A DNA stretch of 64,000 nucleotides from Centipeda periodontii DSM 2778 (GCF_000213975.1 NZ_GL892076.1:307815-371814); one strand, 5' to 3'; counted from the stretch's first letter, positions 35,321 through 43,614 are shown. A program made the numbers and translations. The notes: generated by a model not told the origin, from the sequence alone.

Positions 35321-35937
35321 TTAAACTTCTTCTCGTGGACGATCAAAAGATCCTGCTCGAGGGACTCGTGCAGATCTTCGCCCCGCTCAAGGACATCGAG
35401 ATCATTGGTACCTGCACCCTCTCGGAGCTCGCGGAGGAGGCGTGCTGCCGCCTTGCCCCCGACCTCGTGCTCATGGACATCTGCATGGAGGGACGCACGA
35501 GCGGCATTCAGATCTGCGAGCGTCTCAAGGCGCGTTTCCCTGACCTGCGCGTCGTCCTCATGACGGGCATGCAGGAGGTTGCCTTCCTCGGGTGGGCGAA
35601 GAAGGCGGGCGCAGACAGCTTCATCTACAAGGAATCCTCGGGCGAGGCGTTTGTCTCCTGCATCCGCGCGACCATGCGCGGCAAAAAAATCTTCCCGGAC
35701 CTGCACGGCACGTACACCTTCGGCGGCACGAACATCCCGCTGACGAAGCGCGAGTTCGCCATCCTGCAGCACATCTGTCACGACAAGACATACGAGGAGA
35801 TCGCGGACGAGCTCGGGATCACGAAGCGCACCGTCCACTTCCACATCGGCAACATCCTCTCCAAGACGGGCTACAAGACCATCGTCGGGCTCGCCGTCGA
35901 GGCGACCGAGCGCGGCTATACGGGCGGTACGGTATAA
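35317..35937 (+). CDS. Response regulator, NarL/LuxR family
   Basis: A 206-aa response regulator. The receiver domain has LLVDDQ, the phospho-acceptor Asp in DLVLMDICMEG (near residue 51) and the Lys in FIYKES; the C-terminal HTH is LuxR-type (LTKREFAILQHICHDKTYEEI then ADELGITKRTVHFHIGNIL). It is coupled to the upstream kinase. Its likely targets are unknown; the palindromic promoter at 36013 starts 75 bp beyond its stop codon, which makes it a candidate for the regulator of that site. Terminator at 35941. Confidence 0.93.
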   Translation: MIKLLLVDDQKILLEGLVQIFAPLKDIEIIGTCTLSELAEEACCRLAPDLVLMDICMEGRTSGIQICERLKARFPDLRVVLMTGMQEVAFLGWAKKAGADSFIYKESSGEAFVSCIRATMRGKKIFPDLHGTYTFGGTNIPLTKREFAILQHICHDKTYEEIADELGITKRTVHFHIGNILSKTGYKTIVGLAVEATERGYTGGTV

Positions 35938-35940
35938 AAG

Positions 35941-35974
35941 GATGGGGCTGTTGCACGAACGCCCCATCTTTTTA
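35941..35974 (+). terminator. Terminator of the two-component operon
   Basis: GATGGGGC (35941-35948) pairs with GCCCCATC (35961-35968), followed by TTTTTAT. Confidence 0.85.
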
Positions 35975-36012
35975 TATCTCATATTCCAATTTTTTCAAAA
36001 ATTTTTTACAAA

Positions 36013-36058
36013 ACCTGTCATTTATGACAGTATGTTTTTTCTCGTGATGTGTTACAAT
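36013..36058 (+). promoter_or_regulatory. Palindromic activator site and -10 box, site iv
   Basis: ACCTGTCATTTATGACAG (36013-36030) is centred 30.5 bp before TACAAT (36053-36058). It should drive the three-gene YdjI-like operon starting at 36110. Confidence 0.72.
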
Positions 36059-36109
36059 ATAGAAGAACTTTCAAAACGCTTGCGTTTATTATGCAAAGGA
36101 GGAAATACC

Positions 36110-37519
36110 ATGGGGCTTATCCAAGCAGCAGTCGGCTCCGTCAGCGGAGTACTCGCCGACCAGTGGAAAGAATATTTCTACTGCGACAGTCTCGATAAGG
36201 ACACCCTTGTTGCGAAGGGGCAGAAGCGTGTCGGTAGGCGCAGCTCCAACACGAGCGCGACGGACAACATCATCAGCAGCGGCTCCGGCATTGCCGTCAA
36301 CGACGGACAGTGCATGATCATCGTCGAGCAGGGCAAGGTTGTCGAGATCTGTGCCGAGCCCGGTGTGTTCACCTACGACAGTTCCACCGAGCCGACCGTC
36401 TTCGGCGGTGACCTCGCAAATGATCTCGTGGCTGTCCTCAAGAACATCGGCAAACGTTTCACATACGGCGGCGACGCGCCGAAGGATCAGCGCGTCTACT
36501 ATTTCAACACGAAGGAAATCATGGGCAACAAATACGGGACGGCGCAGTCCATCCAGTTTGAGACCATGATCGGTCAATATATGCTGAACGTCAACATTCG
36601 CTGCTTTGGTGAGTACAGCTACCGCATCACGAACCCGATTCTCTTCTACACGAACGTCTGCGGCAACATCGAGGGCGTTTACGAGCGCAGCGAAATCGAC
36701 TCGCAGCTCAAGAGCGAACTCCTCACCGCATTGCAGCCCGCGTTCGGGCGAATCGCTGCAAAGGGCATCCGCTACACCCAGCTCATCAACTACACGAAGG
36801 ACATCAGGAACGAACTCTCCGAGGAGCTCTCCGAGGAGTGGGGCAAACGGCGCGGCATCGAGATTGTATCCTTCGGCGTGTCGAGCGTCAAGGCGAACGA
36901 AGAGGATGAGAAGCGCATCAAGGAGATCCAAGACAGCGCAATCATGAGCGATCCGAACCTGCGTGCCGGTCGTCTCGCGGGTGCCACGGCGGACGCCATG
37001 CGCACCGCCGCCGGCAACGAGGCGGGCATGGGCGGCGCGTTCGGCTTCATGGGCATGGGCATGGCAGGAAATGCCGGCATGGGCGCGATGGGCGCGTTTG
37101 GTCCGCAGGGCGGAGCCGCTCCGCAGGGCAACCCGCTTGCACCGCCGCAGGCAGCGCCCGCAGCGGCAGGATGGACGTGCAGCTGTGGACAGACGGGCAA
37201 CACGGGGAAATTCTGCTCTGGCTGCGGCAAGCAAAAGCCCGCCCCCGCCGCCAGTTGGAACTGCCCCTGCGGACACACGGGCAATACCGGCAAATTCTGT
37301 GCCGAGTGTGGGAAACCGCAGCCGTCCGCCGAGGGATGGTCGTGCTCGTGCGGCGCGACGAACGCGGGGCGGTTCTGCGCGAACTGCGGCAAACCGAAAC
37401 CGGCGGGCGCACCACTCTATGTGTGCGACAAGTGCGGCTGGAAACCCGACGATCCCGCCCACCCACCAAAGTTCTGCCCGCAGTGCGGCGATGTCTTCGA
37501 CGAGAACGATAAGCAGTAA
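36110..37519 (+). CDS. SPFH-domain protein with C-terminal zinc ribbons (YdjI-like)
   Basis: A 469-aa protein. Residues 1-300 are an SPFH (band 7) domain of the 'virion core protein' type: GLIQAAVGSVSGVLADQWKE at the start and LSEEWGKRRGIEIVSFGVSSV later. A Gly/Met/Ala-rich linker follows, then four zinc ribbons with CxC/CxxC pairs (CSCGQTG...CSGCGK, CPCGHTG...CAECGK, CSCGA...CANCGK, CDKCGW...CPQCGD). Bacillus YdjI has this combination and sits with YdjG and YdjH beside a PspA protein, so a role in membrane or envelope stress is likely. AAAGGAGG precedes the ATG. Confidence 0.9.
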   Translation: MGLIQAAVGSVSGVLADQWKEYFYCDSLDKDTLVAKGQKRVGRRSSNTSATDNIISSGSGIAVNDGQCMIIVEQGKVVEICAEPGVFTYDSSTEPTVFGGDLANDLVAVLKNIGKRFTYGGDAPKDQRVYYFNTKEIMGNKYGTAQSIQFETMIGQYMLNVNIRCFGEYSYRITNPILFYTNVCGNIEGVYERSEIDSQLKSELLTALQPAFGRIAAKGIRYTQLINYTKDIRNELSEELSEEWGKRRGIEIVSFGVSSVKANEEDEKRIKEIQDSAIMSDPNLRAGRLAGATADAMRTAAGNEAGMGGAFGFMGMGMAGNAGMGAMGAFGPQGGAAPQGNPLAPPQAAPAAAGWTCSCGQTGNTGKFCSGCGKQKPAPAASWNCPCGHTGNTGKFCAECGKPQPSAEGWSCSCGATNAGRFCANCGKPKPAGAPLYVCDKCGWKPDDPAHPPKFCPQCGDVFDENDKQ

Positions 37520-37548
37520 GCCTTCGTGTTAGAAGAGAGGTGACTGAT

Positions 37549-38667
37549 ATGGCAGATACAAGCGTCAGCTACAAATGCCCCAACTGCGGTGCGCCCCTCT
37601 CCTTTCTGCCGGGGCACGACCACGTAACCTGCGAGTATTGCAACACCGAGCTTGACATCGCAACCGTCGAAAATCTCTTTCAAAAAGAGCAGGAAAAGGC
37701 GGCACTCGCCGCCGCAGCAGAAGAGTCGAAGTGGAGAACCGAGGCAGCGGGCGGTGAGTGGGACACCGCCGAGGCCGAGACGATGAAGATCCAGACCTGC
37801 TCCTCCTGCGGCGCAGAACTCGTCTCCGACGGCAACACCATGGCGACCGAATGCGCCTACTGCGGCAGCCCAAACATGATCCCCAGCCAGTTCGGCGGCA
37901 TGCTGCGCCCCGACTTCGTCATCCCCTTCCAAAAGACGAAGCAGGATGCCATCGCCGCACTCAAGGAGTTCTACGGCGCGGGGCTGCGCAAATACATCCT
38001 CCCGAGCGCATTCACCTCTGAGAACCGCATCAAGGAAATCCAGTCCATGTACGTCCCCTTCTGGCTGTTCGACTCGAAGGTGCGCGCGAGCGCAACATTC
38101 CGCACGGAGAACGACAGCGTGCGCGAGACCTCGAACGAGATCATCACCGAGACCAGTCACTACAGCTGCGAGCGCAGCGGCTCCATGACATTTGAACGCA
38201 TTCCCGTCGACGGCAGCAAGCGCATGGATGATAAATATATGGAAAGCATCGAGCCGTTCGACTACAGTGCACTCGTCCCCTTCTCCGCCGCCTACTTCAC
38301 GGGGCACATCGCGGACAAATACGACGTGGATGCCGAGACGAGCGTCCCACGCGCCGACAAGCGCGTGCGCGAGAGCGCCGTCGGCGTCCTCGAGAGCACA
38401 GTCAAGGGCTACGACCGTTGCTCCCTCGACGGCGAGGCGAGCGTTATCAAGGAGGACGGCACCGTCAGCTACGCCATGGCACCCGTCTGGATTCTCACGA
38501 CGAAGTACCAGAACAAGCCCTACACCTTTATGATGAATGGGCAGACCGGCAAGGTCGTCGGCTCCGTCCCCATCGACCGTGCGAAGGTGCTGCTCTACTC
38601 CGTCATCCCCGCCATCGTGAGCATCCCCATCTTCTACTTCCTCGCGAAGTTCGTTCTGTCGGATTAA
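37549..38667 (+). CDS. Zinc-ribbon membrane protein (YdjG-like)
   Basis: A 372-aa protein. Two N-terminal zinc ribbons (CPNCGAPLSFL...CEYCNT and CSSCGAEL...CAYCGS) are followed by a long beta-rich body (VIPFQKTKQDAIAALKEFYG, YVPFWLFDSKV, PVWILTTKYQNKPYTFMMNG) and one C-terminal TM helix (VLLYSVIPAIVSIPIFYFLA). This matches YdjG-type proteins and resembles the soluble protein at 23348. AGAGAGG lies before the ATG at 37549. Second gene of the YdjI-G-H-like operon; the gap to the next gene is 12 nt. Confidence 0.88.
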   Translation: MADTSVSYKCPNCGAPLSFLPGHDHVTCEYCNTELDIATVENLFQKEQEKAALAAAAEESKWRTEAAGGEWDTAEAETMKIQTCSSCGAELVSDGNTMATECAYCGSPNMIPSQFGGMLRPDFVIPFQKTKQDAIAALKEFYGAGLRKYILPSAFTSENRIKEIQSMYVPFWLFDSKVRASATFRTENDSVRETSNEIITETSHYSCERSGSMTFERIPVDGSKRMDDKYMESIEPFDYSALVPFSAAYFTGHIADKYDVDAETSVPRADKRVRESAVGVLESTVKGYDRCSLDGEASVIKEDGTVSYAMAPVWILTTKYQNKPYTFMMNGQTGKVVGSVPIDRAKVLLYSVIPAIVSIPIFYFLAKFVLSD

Positions 38668-38679
38668 GGAGGCGCAGCG

Positions 38680-39513
38680 ATGCTTACAAAAACGAAAAAG
38701 AGCCTCAGCGCCCTCCTCGCCCTCCTCCTTCTCCTCTGCATCACGTCCATCGCTCTCGCCATGCCGCGGCAGACACAGCAGCCAAAGGCACAGAACGGGA
38801 TTGAGGCAGAGTGCATCATCGACGAGGCGGACATCCTGACAGACAGCGAGGAGACTGCACTGAACGCAAGGCTCACCGCGATCGAAGAAACACACAGGGT
38901 ACGCATCCTGATCGGCACACTGAAGGGGACGAACGAACAGGCACTCGACAAGGTCGCAAACAACGTCGTGGACCAGATTGCGACTGCCGAGAACGGCACC
39001 ATCGTCCTCCTCCTCTCGATGAAGGAGCGGGACTGGTACATCTCCGCCGACAACAAGATGCGTGCGCGCATCACCGACGGCAAGGGCATCGACTACCTTG
39101 CGGGCGAATTCCTGCCCGATCTCAAGGAGAACAAGTACGCCGCCGCGTTCACCGCATTTGCAAAGACCACGGACGAGATGCTGACCTACTACGAGAAGGA
39201 AGGCAAACCGTACGATCCCGCGAACGCCTTTAACCTCATGGCATTCGGCATCGCGCTCGCCTGTGCGCTCATCCTCGGCGGCACCATCTACTATATGCTG
39301 TACGAGTACGAGAGCAACGTCACCTTTGCGGCGGAGGCGGATGCCTACCTGAACCACGACAGCTTCCAACTCACGCAGGACGAGGACAACTTCCTCTACA
39401 CCACCGTCACGCGCAAGACCAAGGAGAAGTCCTCCTCCTCTTCCTCCTCCGGCTCCAACGTCAGCACCTCCAGCAGCGACAGCAGCCACGGCGGCGGAGG
39501 AGGAAAGTTCTAG
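38680..39513 (+). CDS. TPM-domain membrane protein (YdjH-like)
   Basis: A 277-aa protein with a signal peptide (MLTKTKKSLSALLALLLLL then CITSIALA), a TPM domain (about 45-175: IIDEADILTDSEETALNARL, VLLLSMKERDWYISADNKM) facing out, one TM helix (FGIALACALILGGTIYYML) and a Ser-rich, Gly-rich tail ending SSHGGGGGKF. This is the usual layout of TPM/YgcG proteins. Third gene of the operon after the YdjG-like gene, so the order is I-G-H. GGAGG precedes the ATG. Confidence 0.88.
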   Translation: MLTKTKKSLSALLALLLLLCITSIALAMPRQTQQPKAQNGIEAECIIDEADILTDSEETALNARLTAIEETHRVRILIGTLKGTNEQALDKVANNVVDQIATAENGTIVLLLSMKERDWYISADNKMRARITDGKGIDYLAGEFLPDLKENKYAAAFTAFAKTTDEMLTYYEKEGKPYDPANAFNLMAFGIALACALILGGTIYYMLYEYESNVTFAAEADAYLNHDSFQLTQDEDNFLYTTVTRKTKEKSSSSSSSGSNVSTSSSDSSHGGGGGKF

Positions 39514-39561
39514 CCTACCCTATCGCAGCGGAGCGATGACCGCTAGCGGTGGAAGGGGCGC
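39512..39561 (+). repeat. Partial interspersed repeat
   Basis: It has the end GGTGGAAGGGGCGC (39548-39561) of the element at 1-64, preceded by a different short hairpin (GACCGCTAGCGGT). It lies between the TPM gene and the exported protein at 39638. Confidence 0.5.
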
Positions 39562-39637
39562 TCGTAGCGATACGGCTGACATAATGGCAAGGGACGCCTT
39601 GAGCGTCTATGAAAACAATCACAAAGGAGCGATTATC

Positions 39638-40210
39638 ATGAAAACACGATTCCTCAGCCTTCTCTGCACCGCCCTGTTTGCCGCAGGCATCCTCCTCGGT
39701 GCGGCGACAGCATCTGCCCACGGCATGACCTATTGGGAGGCGACACTTGTTCTGGATGATACGGCTACGGGCGGGCAGAACCAACTGGAACCGCGCAAAG
39801 CCACACTCGCTGATGCCCGCAGGGCTATCGTCCGCGCAGGGCTTGCGGACGACTATCAGAAGAAAGACTTCTCGGGCGACGGCATGCGCTTCATCACCTT
39901 CGACTTCAACTACGCCGAACACTTCATTTTCCGCGCCGTGACAGGTGCGAAGGATACGCGCGATGCGGGCAACCTCACCATAACGAGCTACGATATCATG
40001 GGGAAGAGCGTCCGCACCCTCAGCGGACTCTGTGTCGGAAAGAGCTACGAGGACATCGAGGAGATGTACGGCGAACCCTCCTTCTCCGAGACAAACGAGG
40101 ACGGCACGACCGCCTGCACATACGCGTTTGATGACAAAGCCGCCACGCTCACCTTCGACATCGACGATGCGGGCATCATCCAAGCGATCAAGTTCCGCAC
40201 TGAAATCTGA
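39638..40210 (+). CDS. Exported protein of unknown function
   Basis: A 190-aa protein with a signal peptide (MKTRFLSLLCTALFAAGILL then GAATASA). The mature chain ends in a repeat GLCVGKSYEDIEEMYGEPSF then TYAFDDKAATLTFDIDD-type strands, similar in style to the proteins at 26336 and 27710. AAAGGAG precedes the ATG. It is probably the last gene of the YdjI-G-H-like transcript or starts from an unseen promoter in the 124-bp gap. Terminated at 40225. Confidence 0.78.
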   Translation: MKTRFLSLLCTALFAAGILLGAATASAHGMTYWEATLVLDDTATGGQNQLEPRKATLADARRAIVRAGLADDYQKKDFSGDGMRFITFDFNYAEHFIFRAVTGAKDTRDAGNLTITSYDIMGKSVRTLSGLCVGKSYEDIEEMYGEPSFSETNEDGTTACTYAFDDKAATLTFDIDDAGIIQAIKFRTEI

Positions 40211-40224
40211 GTATTTGCGCACAC

Positions 40225-40257
40225 GAAAAAACCACCCGTATTTTGGGTGGTTTTTTC
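40225..40257 (+). terminator. Terminator
   Basis: AAAAACCACCC pairs with GGGTGGTTTTT (arms near 40227-40237 and 40245-40255) around a GTATTTT loop, with a run of T. Confidence 0.88.
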
Positions 40258-40274
40258 ATGTGATACAAACACGC

Positions 40275-40303
40275 TTTCTCCTACGTAATTTCTATGCTAT
40301 ACT
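40275..40303 (+). promoter_or_regulatory. Promoter of small peptide gene
   Basis: An extended -10 box ATGCTATACT with TATACT at 40298-40303; the -35 (TTTCTC, 40275) is weak. The transcript would run through MITE copy d to the small gene at 40523. Confidence 0.5.
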
Positions 40304-40331
40304 GTTTTTGCTGTCGCACCTCAAAATCTAG

Positions 40332-40493
40332 GGAATCGCTGATAAAATGAAGTCCGTCAGATTGGCGTAGATTTTTTCGTCCGAACAAGGAGGCAAACCG
40401 GACGCATAGCCAAAGCTATGTGGAGGATTTGCCGACGAAGTGCGGGCAAAAAAGATACGTCAAGATGGCGGTGCTGAATTTATCAGTGCTTCC
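40332..40493. repeat. MITE-like element, copy d
   Basis: Termini GGAATCGCTGATAAA (40332-40346) and TTTATCAGTGCTTCC (40479-40493) with the shared core. It lies between a promoter and the small gene at 40523. Confidence 0.9.
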
Positions 40494-40522
40494 CTCGCGA
40501 TAGGTGGAGGGAGGTGACTCGG

Positions 40523-40615
40523 TTGGTTGACATTCTCGTATCTTTCGGAGTAGGCTTTGCCGCCAGTCTATTGGCGGCATACGTCTATGACCGGCTGTGC
40601 CGTCGCGACAGCTAA
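40523..40615 (+). CDS. Small hydrophobic peptide, toxin-like
   Basis: A 30-aa peptide from TTG 40523 with GGGAGGTG 6-8 nt upstream; an in-frame GTG at 40514 overlaps that site. Sequence: VDILVSFGVGFAASLLAAYV then YDRLCRRDS, one membrane helix with a short basic tail. Very short peptides of this form (one helix, charged tail, own strong terminator) are met as type I toxins or small membrane regulators in Firmicutes. An antisense RNA has not been identified. Terminator at 40661. Confidence 0.5.
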   Translation: MVDILVSFGVGFAASLLAAYVYDRLCRRDS

Positions 40616-40660
40616 CCATCTCTGCGCCTGTCAGCAAGCCTAAGCTGCGAAAGCGCACGA

Positions 40661-40697
40661 ACGCCCTGCGGTGCCTAAAGCCGCAGGGCGTTTTGTT
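40661..40697 (+). terminator. Terminator of small peptide gene
   Basis: ACGCCCTGCGG (40661-40671) pairs with CCGCAGGGCGT (40681-40691), followed by TTTGTT. Confidence 0.88.
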
Positions 40698-40777
40698 GGT
40701 GCTCGGGTGGTGATCGACCATCCTCATATCTTTGTGTCTTGATTATAGCATTGCAAAGAGAATATTTCAAGCACCTA

Positions 40778-41413
40778 TTACTCAGGCAAACGTTTCATCT
40801 CGTACGCATTCGGAGATTGCAGAGCCCCCGATAATTCCCGCGCACGCAGGGGCGACAGATGTTTTTCAACCATGGAGGTTGCTTGCTCTTTAATCTTTTC
40901 AAGGCTCTGCCCCAACTGATCCAAATCTTTTTGTACGATTTGAATCAACTCGCCCGCCCGTGTCTGAATCATACGTTCTTGCTCTCTCACATCCTCTATC
41001 ATCATGGTACGCTCCGAACACTCCTCCGGAAAAATCTCCTGAATTTGTTTCACTCTCGAAAACATTTGATTCATCGCCCGATTTTGAATGGCAATATATT
41101 CATTTACCATTTCCATACACATACGGTGTGCCCGCATGCGCAACTCAATATTCATCGATCCAATACATTCGAACATTTTCTCTGCTGCTTTGCTCAAATC
41201 CTCCTGATATTGCTTGATTGCTTCTACCGCTTTTTGATTGCGCTCAAATTCTTTGTCGGCAATCATGTTGTCGATTTCGACATGCCTCTGCCGGAGGTTC
41301 GCCTCAATCTCTGCTTCTCCTCGATGCGTCAAGATGGTTGCGGACGACCTCACCCCGACCCGGGCACTCGTACAGCTGCAGCAGACGAAAGCCCTTGTTA
41401 TCTTTGTAGTCAA
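40778..41413 (-). CDS. Coiled-coil protein, 5' end uncertain
   Basis: The reliable part begins near residue 31 of the frame (RGEAEIEANLRQRHVEID...) and is a long amphipathic helix to the end (MIQTRAGELIQIVQKDLDQL, EKHLSPLRARELSG). The first 30 codons after the TTG at 41413 are an out-of-frame reading of a regulator fragment (41304-41420), so the native N-terminus seems lost by deletion. Internal starts are TTG 41332 or ATG 41266; none has a ribosome site. No membrane segment. Function unknown. Confidence 0.5.
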   Translation of the reverse strand: MTTKITRAFVCCSCTSARVGVRSSATILTHRGEAEIEANLRQRHVEIDNMIADKEFERNQKAVEAIKQYQEDLSKAAEKMFECIGSMNIELRMRAHRMCMEMVNEYIAIQNRAMNQMFSRVKQIQEIFPEECSERTMMIEDVREQERMIQTRAGELIQIVQKDLDQLGQSLEKIKEQATSMVEKHLSPLRARELSGALQSPNAYEMKRLPE

Positions 41414-41420
41414 GTTCCAC
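41304..41420 (-). pseudogene. WYL-type regulator N-terminal fragment
   Basis: From GTG 41420 the frame reads VELDYKDNKGFRLLQLYE then GRGEVVRNHLD before a stop. The D-Y-K-D-N-K-x2-R-L-L-Q-L-Y-E start is typical of the helix-turn-helix end of WYL-domain regulators. Only about 38 codons remain and they overlap the coiled-coil frame, marking a deletion junction. Confidence 0.4.
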
Positions 41421-41625
41421 GCTGGTTCCTCATTTCACATTTTTTCTTATATTGCTCCGCCGCCTCATCGCTCTTCATCTCCAGAAAGGCAATGATCCAA
41501 AGGAGAAGGACAATCGTCGCAAGGGATATCAACACCCCGAGGAAGCCAAACGATTTATAAACTTCGCCGAGCAAGCAAAAAAGCGAAGGAAGAACAAAAA
41601 CAACCACGAAGGGCATCACCATCAC
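41410..41625 (-). CDS. Small membrane protein
   Basis: About 71 aa with two membrane helices (MPFVVVFVLPSLFCLLGEV and FLGVLISLATIVLLLWIIAF) and a basic, soluble tail DEAAEQYKKKCEMRNQRGT. GGAGTG lies ahead of a cluster of ATG codons at 41625-41616, so the exact start is open. MITE copy e sits directly upstream. Function unknown. Confidence 0.55.
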   Translation of the reverse strand: MMVMPFVVVFVLPSLFCLLGEVYKSFGFLGVLISLATIVLLLWIIAFLEMKSDEAAEQYKKKCEMRNQRGT

Positions 41626-41647
41626 TCCATTCCATCAAACAAGTAAA

Positions 41648-41752
41648 GGAATCACTCACTGATAAAATAGACGCTCAGATTGGTGCAGATTTTTCCGCCG
41701 AAATGCGGGTAAAAAGATGCGCTAAGATGGTAGTGTTGAACGTATCGCTTCC
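41648..41752. repeat. MITE-like element, copy e, internally deleted
   Basis: The left end GGAATCACTCACTGATAAA and the right end ATCGCTTCC with shared core pieces (CAGATTGGTGCAGATTTTT, AAAAGATGCGCTAAGATGG), but the central hairpin block is missing, giving 105 bp. Confidence 0.8.
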
Positions 41753-41889
41753 TTATTGCACAACTTCCGTCAAAATCCTATCCTTCTTGTTCCAGCGCGA
41801 AGATCACCAGATCCTCGAACCCCTCCTCGAACCGCCGACGCATCCGCATCCACATAAATCTGCATCGCCTCAGTCCTTAGATACACATG

Positions 41890-43614
41890 TTATCTGTCAT
41901 CATCTTTTCTCATCTCAGTGTATCTCATTGCGTCTCTGTGAATGTCTGAAATAAGATTTTGACACTCCTGCTGAAGATTTGTGAGTCGATCGTAGGTCGC
42001 CGAGCGCCCGGCACGCATTTTTTCAATCTCAGCGAGCCTAACATCTATCTGGTGAATCGGCACAATATAATTCTCCTCCAACAAGTTCGCAAGAGCCTTT
42101 CTGAAGTGCCGCGAAACGCTCTGCGCCGCTTGGCTGAATCCACCGCGCACGGACTCCCGTCCCTGTCTCATATCCTGTGCGAGCTGCTCCGCATCCCGGT
42201 CCGCCTTGACCTGCATCCCAACGGACAGGATAACCCCAAACACACCGAGCGCCTTCCCTGCGACGTTGATTCCCTTTGCAAATTTGACCGCTTCCCACGG
42301 CTTGAAATTATGCCCGAAGAAGTGTCCGATATCCTTTACCAGCGCATGCGCATTCCCGCCCGCAAACTGCCTCAACCCGTTTGCCCCGGGGTTCGCCAGC
42401 GCATAGTCTGCAACATTTTTTCCTGCCTTCTCCAGAAAATCTCCCTTTAGGATTTTCTCGACGAGAGGATTCTCTGCACCGTTCTTTGGGTTCAAACGGA
42501 ATTCGAGGTCCTTTGAAAATGCCGATCCATAGAACGCATCGAGCTTCTCCCCGCCGCTGCGCGAGACTTTCTCGATCTCCTTTTCAATACGGTTGACGCA
42601 ATCATCTGAAATGCGCTCAACCTTGTTATATGCAGCCTCAAGAGCCGTGTTCGCAGCATCTTCGCTGTCATAGTCATAGATCGCATTGGCAATCTCCCGC
42701 CCTACGTCATGAATCTCGGCAACAGCATCTTCGATTGCCGCTTTAACCGCCGTCTCAAGCCGCCACTGGTTCGCCTGCACAATATGACGCTCTTGGCGCA
42801 GATGCTCCTCCACGGCATCCACATCGTTGTCTCCGACGGATGGCTGATATTCCTTCATCGCATCACGGATGCACGCATCCATCTCGTAGAGTGCCGTGGT
42901 CATCCGCGATGGCATTTCCTTTTCGCGGATAAAGTCGTTCAGCACAGAAACAAACTCTTCGTAATTGCTCCGCTCAACCAACTCCGCCACAATTTCCTCA
43001 TCCGTCTCGTCACGGCTGTCCACATACGACTCGGCATCGATGAACACGACGTGCAGATCCTTGGGCGTATACGGATGGGTCACCTTTTCTAAATCCTGTT
43101 CTTTGATTCTGCGGTGCTCCGGCGTATTCCCGACATCTGCCATCTTATTCACGACCAATATCATTTCGCCCGCCTTGTCCGCATCAATGAGCAGCTTGCG
43201 GAAGTTCTGCCCGATGAAGTCATCGAACAGTTCCTTTGTGACAACATAGACAAGCATATCCGCCGATGTCATTGCCTGATACGAGATTTCATCATGATCG
43301 GGGCGCAGTGTCGTATGAATCCCCGGCGTATCAATCACCTGTATTCCGTTCCAGTCATAGGTATGTGCCACCTGCGTCGTGATCCCCTCACCGACGGCAA
43401 TATTCTCAACGCCCGTGAGCGCCTTGAGAATGGTAGACTTGCCCGCGCTGTACTGCCCCGCAAATACGATGCTGAGGGGCTTGTCCGCCGCAAAAATACT
43501 CTGCGGCAGAGCAGAATCACGATAGTCAATTGCTTTGAATTCATCGCGCACGCGTTGAAGCAGCTCATTGCTCCGCCCAGCCCATTGTCCAAGCGCTACA
43601 TTCATTTCCTGCAT
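41890..43614 (-). CDS. Dynamin-like GTPase A
   Basis: About 574 aa. The GTPase domain has the P-loop GQYSAGKST near residue 55, the T(T) switch GITTQVAH, DTPG (VIDTPGIHTT) and the NKMAD specificity motif. A long helical region follows, with a Gly/Ala-rich, mildly hydrophobic stretch (FKPWEAVKFAKGINVAGKAL then GVFGVILSVG) that may bind membrane, as in bacterial dynamins. The ATG at 43614 follows GGAGGGG; an ATG at 43629 overlaps the previous stop (TGATG), so the genes are coupled. Last of six genes driven by the promoter at 48371. Likely pairs with GTPase B as a heteromeric dynamin. Confidence 0.88.
   Translation of the reverse strand: MQEMNVALGQWAGRSNELLQRVRDEFKAIDYRDSALPQSIFAADKPLSIVFAGQYSAGKSTILKALTGVENIAVGEGITTQVAHTYDWNGIQVIDTPGIHTTLRPDHDEISYQAMTSADMLVYVVTKELFDDFIGQNFRKLLIDADKAGEMILVVNKMADVGNTPEHRRIKEQDLEKVTHPYTPKDLHVVFIDAESYVDSRDETDEEIVAELVERSNYEEFVSVLNDFIREKEMPSRMTTALYEMDACIRDAMKEYQPSVGDNDVDAVEEHLRQERHIVQANQWRLETAVKAAIEDAVAEIHDVGREIANAIYDYDSEDAANTALEAAYNKVERISDDCVNRIEKEIEKVSRSGGEKLDAFYGSAFSKDLEFRLNPKNGAENPLVEKILKGDFLEKAGKNVADYALANPGANGLRQFAGGNAHALVKDIGHFFGHNFKPWEAVKFAKGINVAGKALGVFGVILSVGMQVKADRDAEQLAQDMRQGRESVRGGFSQAAQSVSRHFRKALANLLEENYIVPIHQIDVRLAEIEKMRAGRSATYDRLTNLQQECQNLISDIHRDAMRYTEMRKDDDR

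Noticed and set aside
37417-39489. 690-codon frame on the minus strand opposite the YdjG/H-like genes
   Set aside because: Low-complexity Gly/Asp/Val reading opposite two recognised proteins; a shadow.
41753-41889. Minus-strand frame with MQIYVDADAS and, in another frame, FEEGFEDLVIFALEQEG
   Set aside because: Two short stretches in different frames, no ribosome site; at most decayed coding remnants, not enough to call a gene.
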